Positions 59,232 through 64,000 of a stretch of DNA of 64,000 nt are shown here, one piece after another; position 1 is the first letter of the stretch; every line of letters begins with the position of its first letter. Both the position numbers and the translations under genes were made by a program. This DNA comes from Actinomadura sp. KC06. Its GTDB lineage: Bacteria > Actinomycetota > Actinomycetes > Streptosporangiales > Streptosporangiaceae. Under the pieces are notes generated by a model, which was not told the DNA's origin, did no database searches, and worked only from the letters and a program-made list of their open reading frames with translations. Location of the stretch: the NCBI RefSeq assembly GCF_004348735.1, contig NZ_SMKT01000020.1, positions 1 to 64,000 of the forward strand, read 5' to 3'.

Positions 59232-60938
59232 TCAGACGGGTTCCTCCTCTGGACGGGCGTGCATCGGCAGCAGGAAGGCCGCCAGGAAGGTGAGGCCGAG
59301 GAGCCCGGCCTCGACCCACAGCGTGATCTTCATGGCGTCGCTGAAGCCGGCCCTGGCGGAGTGCTCGCCTGCGTCCGCGACCGCCTTCCGGACGGCGGGC
59401 GCCGACTGCGGGGCGGCGGCGATCGCGGCCCTGACGTCGTCCTGGAGCCGGTGGCAGGAGGCCGGGACGGCGTCGGCGTCCTTGGCGGTGGCGCGGTCGT
59501 GTCCGCAGTCGCGCAGACCGTCCGCGATCCGGTCCTGTTGGGCTGCGGGGACGGACGCGGCGGCGAGGTCCTGGCGCAGCCCGCCCGCGCCGCCGTCCGC
59601 CGCGCTCGTCACCTGCCCGCCCAGCAGGCCGAAGAAGATCGTCCCGAGGACGGCCGCGCCGAGCGCCGCGCCGAGCTGCTGGACGGCGGTGAGCGTGCCG
59701 CCCGCCGAGCCCGTCTCCTCCGGCTCGACGCCCGCGAGGGCGGTGTCGAAGAACGGCCCCATCAGCAGCCCCATGCCGAGCCCGGTCACGGTCAGCGCGG
59801 GGACGAGCTGCCACGGCGTGACGTCGGTTCCGGCGTACTGCAGCGTGCCGTGGAACCCGGCGATGCCGGCGGCCATGATGAGGGCGCCGGCGTGGATCAC
59901 CCTGCGTCCGAAGCGCTGGACGGCCTGCACGAGGCCGAACCCGAGGACGATGCCGGCCGACCACGGGATCTGCGAGAGCCCGGCCTTGAGCGGCGAGAAG
60001 CCGAGCCCCATCTGGAAGAACAGGGACAGCACCAGGCCGAGGCCCGCCACGCCGGAGAAGAACACCAGGCCGACGATCAGGCCGCCGGTGAAGCCGCGCT
60101 TGCGGAACAGGCTCGGGACGATCAGCGGGTCGCCGCCCGAGCGCTGCTTGCGGGACTCGTACCAGGCGAACACGCCCCAGACGGCGAGCGAGGCGGCCAT
60201 CATCAGGAACGTCCATGCGGGCCAGTCGTGCTCGCGGCCCTGGACGAGCGGGTAGATCAGCAGCCCGGCGGCGAGGGACGCGAGCGCCGCGCCCGCCAGG
60301 TCGAGCCGGGTCGCGTGCTCGGAGCGCCCGGCGGGCAGGAACCTCAGCCCGGCCAGGACGGCGGCGGCGCCGAACGGCAGGTTGATCAGGAAGATCATCC
60401 GCCAGCCGGTGCCGAACAGGTCGGCGTCGATCAGCCATCCGGCCAGCACCGGGCCGCCGACCGACGACAGGCCCATGACCGGCCCGAACAGGCTGAACGC
60501 GACGGCCATCTCCTTCGGCGCGAACATCTGCTTGATCAGCCCGATGCCCTGCGGCAGCATCAGCGCGCCGAACAGGCCCTGCGTGACGCGGGCGCCGACG
60601 AGCATCCCGGGCGACACGGCGATGCCGCAGAGCAGCGAGGCGACCGTGAACCCGGCGGCGCCGATGAGGAACATCCGCCTGCGCCCGTACAGGTCGCCGA
60701 GGCGTCCGCCCGTGATGAGCCCGATCGCCATCGCCAGGGTGTAGCCGGCGGCGAGCCACTGGACGGTGGCGGCCGAGCCGCCGAGCTCGGCGCGGATCGT
60801 GGGGGCCGCGATGTTGGTGATCAGCGCGTCCAGCATGTCCATGGTCTCGCCGGCGAGGATCACGAAGAGGGCGATCCAGCGCCAGCGGTACGCGGCCTCC
60901 GCCGCGTGTTTCGTGGTGGGTGACAGCGTCTCGGCCAT
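59232..60938 (-). CDS. MFS drug efflux transporter, DHA2 type, with extended C-terminal loop
   Basis: A 568-aa EmrB/QacA-type pump: AGETMDMLDALITNIAAPTI (D1), GGRLGDLYGRRR (A) and GPVMGLSSVGGPVLAGWLI (antiporter motif). Between the last two helices is an extracytoplasmic loop of about 110 residues (QDRIADGLRDCGHDRATAKD and following) with two Cys. GGAGAAG precedes the ATG. Divergent from a TetR gene with a shared operator array (60951-61001), a classic self-regulated efflux pair. Confidence 0.92.
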   Translation of the reverse strand: MAETLSPTTKHAAEAAYRWRWIALFVILAGETMDMLDALITNIAAPTIRAELGGSAATVQWLAAGYTLAMAIGLITGGRLGDLYGRRRMFLIGAAGFTVASLLCGIAVSPGMLVGARVTQGLFGALMLPQGIGLIKQMFAPKEMAVAFSLFGPVMGLSSVGGPVLAGWLIDADLFGTGWRMIFLINLPFGAAAVLAGLRFLPAGRSEHATRLDLAGAALASLAAGLLIYPLVQGREHDWPAWTFLMMAASLAVWGVFAWYESRKQRSGGDPLIVPSLFRKRGFTGGLIVGLVFFSGVAGLGLVLSLFFQMGLGFSPLKAGLSQIPWSAGIVLGFGLVQAVQRFGRRVIHAGALIMAAGIAGFHGTLQYAGTDVTPWQLVPALTVTGLGMGLLMGPFFDTALAGVEPEETGSAGGTLTAVQQLGAALGAAVLGTIFFGLLGGQVTSAADGGAGGLRQDLAAASVPAAQQDRIADGLRDCGHDRATAKDADAVPASCHRLQDDVRAAIAAAPQSAPAVRKAVADAGEHSARAGFSDAMKITLWVEAGLLGLTFLAAFLLPMHARPEEEPV

Positions 60939-60950
60939 GACTTCTCCAGG

Positions 60951-61001
60951 GAACAGTGTTCGTTGGTTACGAACGCTGTTCTAAGCTAGGAACAGCGTTC
61001 G
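60951..61001. promoter_or_regulatory. TetR operator array between the MFS and TetR genes
   Basis: Three copies of the palindromic unit GAAC-N3-GTTC lie at 60951-60961, 60971-60981 and 60990-61000. The last two form one larger inverted repeat, CGAACGCTGTTC / GAACAGCGTTCG, 12-bp arms around an 8-bp spacer. A degenerate half-site CGCTGTTC follows at 61011-61018. This is the expected binding site for the TetR protein encoded next door. Confidence 0.82.
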
Positions 61002-61107
61002 CGTCAAATACGCTGTTCGTGGCGGTGCCGGATATCTTCTCTTGCTTAGAGAAGATATATCGCGTTTCGCCAAAGTCAAGATGTATCGCGAGTTGAGAGG
61101 TCCCGCC

Positions 61108-61845
61108 GTGGCCGACGGACGCCCGGACATGCCGACACCGCCCGGACGCAAGCCCCGCAAGGCGGCCCCCGTCCGGCAGCCGCTCACCCAGGACGCGATC
61201 GTCGACGCCGCGATCCGCGTCCTGGACGCCGAGGGCCTGGAGGCGGCGACCATGCGCCGCGTCGCGCAGGAGCTGGGCACCGGCGCGGCCTCCCTCTACG
61301 CCCACGTCTCGGGCAGGGAGGAACTCCGCGAGCTGATGCTCGACCGCGTCGCCGGCGAGGTCAGGCTGCCCGTGCCCGACCCCGCGCGGTGGCAGGAGCA
61401 GCTCAAGGACCTGGCCGTGGAGATCCGCCGCGTGTTCACCTCGCACCGCGACATCGCGCAGGTGTCGATGGGGCTGATCCCCACCGGCCCCAACCTGCTC
61501 GCGATCGCCGAGGCGCAGCTCGCCCTCATGCGGGCGGGTGGCGTCCCCCCGAGGATCGCCGCGCTCGCGGTCGACACCCTCGGCATGTTCGTGGACGCCG
61601 ACGCCATCGAGGGCACGATGTACGCGGCCAAGCTCAGCGGCGGCGCGGAGGCGATGGAGAAGCTCCACGGCTACCTGGGCGAGATCCGCGAGTTCTTCAA
61701 GGCGCTGCCCGCCGACCGCTACCCGAACGTCGCCGCAATGGCGGACGCGCTGACCAGCGAGAGCGGCGAGGCGCGCTTCGAGTTCGGCCTCGACATCCTG
61801 ATCCGGGGCATCGCGTCCTACGTCGATGCGCCGGAGCCCGCCTGA
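61108..61845 (+). CDS. TetR-family repressor of the MFS pump
   Basis: A 245-aa regulator. The N-terminal HTH (AIVDAAIRVLDAEGLEAATM, GTGAASLYAHVSGREEL, about residues 30-75) binds DNA; the C-terminal part (TetR_C, SHRDIAQVSMGLIPTGPN) binds the inducer. GTG 61108 with GAGAGG upstream is favoured over ATG 61081. Divergent from and likely repressing the MFS gene and itself through the GAAC-N3-GTTC sites. Confidence 0.9.
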   Translation: MADGRPDMPTPPGRKPRKAAPVRQPLTQDAIVDAAIRVLDAEGLEAATMRRVAQELGTGAASLYAHVSGREELRELMLDRVAGEVRLPVPDPARWQEQLKDLAVEIRRVFTSHRDIAQVSMGLIPTGPNLLAIAEAQLALMRAGGVPPRIAALAVDTLGMFVDADAIEGTMYAAKLSGGAEAMEKLHGYLGEIREFFKALPADRYPNVAAMADALTSESGEARFEFGLDILIRGIASYVDAPEPA

Positions 61846-61859
61846 ACCGCGGGCGGCGC

Positions 61860-62690
61860 TTAGGCGAAGACGTTCTGGAAGGCGGCGTGCCTGGGGGCGC
61901 CCTTGGCGGTGTCCCAGACCGCGAAGACGACGTGCTCGAAACGGTCGGCGAACTCTTGGCCCGGACGCAGCAGCTCGGCGAAGACCTCGGCGACCTCTTG
62001 CGGATCGTTGCGGAAGACACCGCATCCCCAGGCGCCGAGGACCAGGCGCCGGTGCCCGTTGGTCAGTGCCACGGCGAGGAGTTTGCGGGCCCGCAGATGG
62101 AGCGCGTCGCGGATCCGGTCCGCCTTGGCGGCGTCGTGGATGGCGCCTCGGTTAGGGGCCGGGGACGTCAGGAACGCGACTTCGTACGGCTCGTCCAGCA
62201 GCGTTCCCGCGTCGTTCCGGAACACCGGCACGTCCGGTGAGTAGATCATGTGGTCGCTGTAGAGCAGGTCGCCCTGCGCACGGTGGAAGTCGTAGAACTC
62301 CCTGGCTGAACGCAGCGACGCGTACAGGCCGGACGAGCGGGCCAGGCCCTCTTCCTGGGCGTGCGCTCCGTTCAGGAACCCTCCGCCAGGGTTCTTGGCA
62401 GAGGCGAAGTTCAGCGCGAACGGGACGGTTCCTGGGCCGCACAGACGGCTGGCGGCGGCGAGGGTGGTCTCGTCAGTGACTTCGATGCGCGTCTCAGTGC
62501 CGGGTTCTGTGGCGGGCAGGTGCCGCAGCAGCTCGTCCAGTTCGTCCGGACGGTACAGAACGGTGGCTTGGACCGCGCGGGCCAGGCCGTCGCCGATCGA
62601 GACCGTGCGTCCGGACGGCGCGACGTAGTCGCCGCGTTCGAGGATCCTCACGGTCTCCTGCGCCGTCTCCCGGCGCGGATGTCTGCTCAT
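61860..62690 (-). CDS. bacterial-type poly(ADP-ribose) glycohydrolase (DUF2263)
   Basis: A 276-aa macrodomain-fold enzyme of the TIGR02452/DUF2263 family, the microbial PARG first characterised from Thermomonospora curvata. The catalytic signature GGG-X(7)-QEE is seen as NPGGGFLNGAHAQEEGLARS, including both Glu. TSPAPNRGAI and LGAWGCGVFRNDP form the ADP-ribose pocket. It hydrolyses ribose-ribose bonds of poly(ADP-ribose). Its start is 110 bp from the divergent Hen1 gene. No PARP gene lies in the window. Confidence 0.93.
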   Translation of the reverse strand: MSRHPRRETAQETVRILERGDYVAPSGRTVSIGDGLARAVQATVLYRPDELDELLRHLPATEPGTETRIEVTDETTLAAASRLCGPGTVPFALNFASAKNPGGGFLNGAHAQEEGLARSSGLYASLRSAREFYDFHRAQGDLLYSDHMIYSPDVPVFRNDAGTLLDEPYEVAFLTSPAPNRGAIHDAAKADRIRDALHLRARKLLAVALTNGHRRLVLGAWGCGVFRNDPQEVAEVFAELLRPGQEFADRFEHVVFAVWDTAKGAPRHAAFQNVFA

Positions 62691-62800
62691 AACGCTCCGG
62701 ATTCTCGCGGCTCCGGAATCGTGACCGCAAATCCTTTTCCCGCCGTCCGGCCGGAAAAATGAATGTGGTGCGTTCGGGCTGGTCCGCCAGACTTGTCCTC

Positions 62801-64000
62801 GTGCTTCTGACGATCACGACGACCCTGAGCCAGGCGACCGACCTGGGATTCCTCCTGCACAAGCATCCCGGAAGGGTGCAGGCGTTCGAGCAGTCCTTCG
62901 GCACGGCGCACGTCTTCTACCCCGACGCGGACGAGGCCCGCTGCACGGCGGCGCTGCTGCTGGACGTCGACCCGGTCAAGCTCGTGCGCACGCGTGGCAG
63001 AGGCACACCGGACTTCTCCCTGGGTCAGTACGTCAACGACCGCCCGTACGCGGCTTCGTCCCTGCTGGCGTCAGCGATGGCGAACGTGTTCCGCACCGCC
63101 ATGCGAGGACGCTGCGACCTGCGTCCCGGACTGGCGGAGACGCCGATTCCGCTTGAGGTCGTCCTGCCGGCGCTCCCGTGCCGCGGTGGCCCTGGGCAGG
63201 CGGAGCGCTTCTTCGCGCCACTGGGCTGGGACGTGTCGGCCGTCCCCGTCCCGCTCGACCCGGAATTCGGTGAATGGGGCGACTCCCGGTACGTGACGCT
63301 CACGCTGACCGGGACGCTGCGGCTCGCCGACGCCCTCAACCAGCTCTACGTGCTGCTGCCCGTACTGGACGACGCCAAGCACTACTGGATGGCGCCGGAC
63401 GAGGTGGACAAGCTCATCCGCGCCGGGGAGGGCTGGCTGGCCACGCACCCCGACCGGGGGACCATCACCCGCCGGTATCTGGCCAACCGGCGCGGTCTCG
63501 TCCGGACGGCGCTGGGCCGTCTCGCCGACGCCGAGGACGCGACCGAGGAGGCGCTCGACCCGGCGCAGGTGGAGGAGGAGCCGCCCACCGCCGAGGACGG
63601 CGAAGACCAGCCGCCCTCGAAGGAACAGCCCGTTTCCCTTGCGGAACGCCGTCTCCAGTCGGTCGTGCAAGCACTGCGCGACGAAAACGCCAGGCGCGTC
63701 ATCGACCTTGGCTGCGGCTCCGGGAAACTGCTCTCGCACCTAGCCAAGGACGATTTCTTCAGCGAGATCTCCGGGACGGACGTGTCGCACCGCGCTCTCA
63801 GCCACGCCTGGCGGCGGCTCCGCTGGGACCAGCCCCGCCGCGCGAACGACCGCGTCAAGGACGTCTTCCAGGGCGCGCTCACCTACGCCGACGAGCGATT
63901 CCGCGATTACGAGGCGGCCGTGCTCATGGAGGTCATCGAGCACATCGACCCGCCGCGTCTCGGCGCCGTGGAACGGGTCGTGTTCGGGCACGCCAAGCCG
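62801..64000 (+). CDS. hen1: 3'-terminal RNA ribose 2'-O-methyltransferase Hen1 (cut by window end)
   Basis: At least 400 residues, continuing past the window. The N-terminal bacterial Hen1 domain (VLLTITTTLSQATDLGFLLH, RGTPDFSLGQYVNDRPYAAS) activates the RNA ligase partner Pnkp. After an acidic linker (about residues 245-280) comes the methyltransferase domain: SAM motif VIDLGCGSGKLLS and the start of the metal site, MEVIEHID. Hen1 methylates the 2'-OH at the 3' end of ribotoxin-cleaved RNA before Pnkp seals it. Pnkp is expected just downstream. GTG 62801 matches the family N-terminus. Confidence 0.93.
   Translation, partial: MLLTITTTLSQATDLGFLLHKHPGRVQAFEQSFGTAHVFYPDADEARCTAALLLDVDPVKLVRTRGRGTPDFSLGQYVNDRPYAASSLLASAMANVFRTAMRGRCDLRPGLAETPIPLEVVLPALPCRGGPGQAERFFAPLGWDVSAVPVPLDPEFGEWGDSRYVTLTLTGTLRLADALNQLYVLLPVLDDAKHYWMAPDEVDKLIRAGEGWLATHPDRGTITRRYLANRRGLVRTALGRLADAEDATEEALDPAQVEEEPPTAEDGEDQPPSKEQPVSLAERRLQSVVQALRDENARRVIDLGCGSGKLLSHLAKDDFFSEISGTDVSHRALSHAWRRLRWDQPRRANDRVKDVFQGALTYADERFRDYEAAVLMEVIEHIDPPRLGAVERVVFGHAKP

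Overview
The window is high-GC DNA with dense coding, many GTG starts, GTGA/ATGA stop-start overlaps and several probable leaderless transcripts. Its gene content (SepH, DUF4193, DUF3710, DUF3159, actinobacterial ribosomal protein bL37, coproheme-type ferrochelatase, F420-type luciferase-like oxidoreductase, many Ser/Thr kinases) points to a filamentous actinomycete. The Thermomonosporaceae/Actinomadura group is the best guess; this is an inference from content, not from a marker gene.

Layout. 1-600 is AT-richer non-coding DNA unlike the rest. 0.6-13.5 kb carries an HSL-type esterase, a SulP transporter fused to beta-carbonic anhydrase, a Gly/Pro-rich membrane protein, a PEBP lipoprotein, type II NADH dehydrogenase behind a perfect Rex operator, a DrrAB-type ABC exporter and two bacterial-PH-domain membrane proteins. 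13.5-29.7 kb is a core block: sepH, a membrane protein with DPNAT repeats, a lactone-oxidase-type flavoenzyme, a lytic transglycosylase, hemH, an inositol-phosphatase-type enzyme, an OmpR-type two-component system, two coupled receptor Ser/Thr kinases (one ending in an extracellular oligopeptide-binding domain) and DUF4193.

29.8-38.2 kb is accessory: DUF4235, an archaeal/rickettsial-type valyl-tRNA synthetase, a diiron-type hydrolase with a promoter/operator, a CYP125-like P450, and a compact six-gene operon with MauE, MauD, a Tat-exported 12-cysteine protein and membrane proteins of unknown role. The core resumes with dut (with a duplicated start region that creates a 9-codon upstream ORF), DUF3710 and bL37. 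It is interrupted again at 40.0-47.3 kb by a PIG-L deacetylase, a decayed ArsB/NhaD permease, an ABC exporter, a MurJ paralogue and an MFS pump. It continues at 47.4-53.6 kb with an OB-fold protein, DUF3159, two TrkA-type proteins, an APC permease and a RumA-like RNA methyltransferase.

53.6-64 kb holds an Eis-like acetyltransferase, DUF6221, an XRE regulator, a frameshifted DUF1906 protein, a secreted DUF11 protein, an LLM oxidoreductase, an MFS pump with its TetR repressor and operator array, a bacterial-type poly(ADP-ribose) glycohydrolase, and divergently a Hen1 RNA 2'-O-methyltransferase cut by the window edge.

Themes: envelope and cell division (SepH, MurJ, lytic transglycosylase), redox control (Rex-ndh, Mau-like thiol machinery), Thr phosphorylation (two kinases, with DPNAT-repeat proteins as possible substrates) and RNA/ADP-ribose repair at the right edge. 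The best candidate for an undescribed system is the Mau-like operon at 35.2-38.2 kb.
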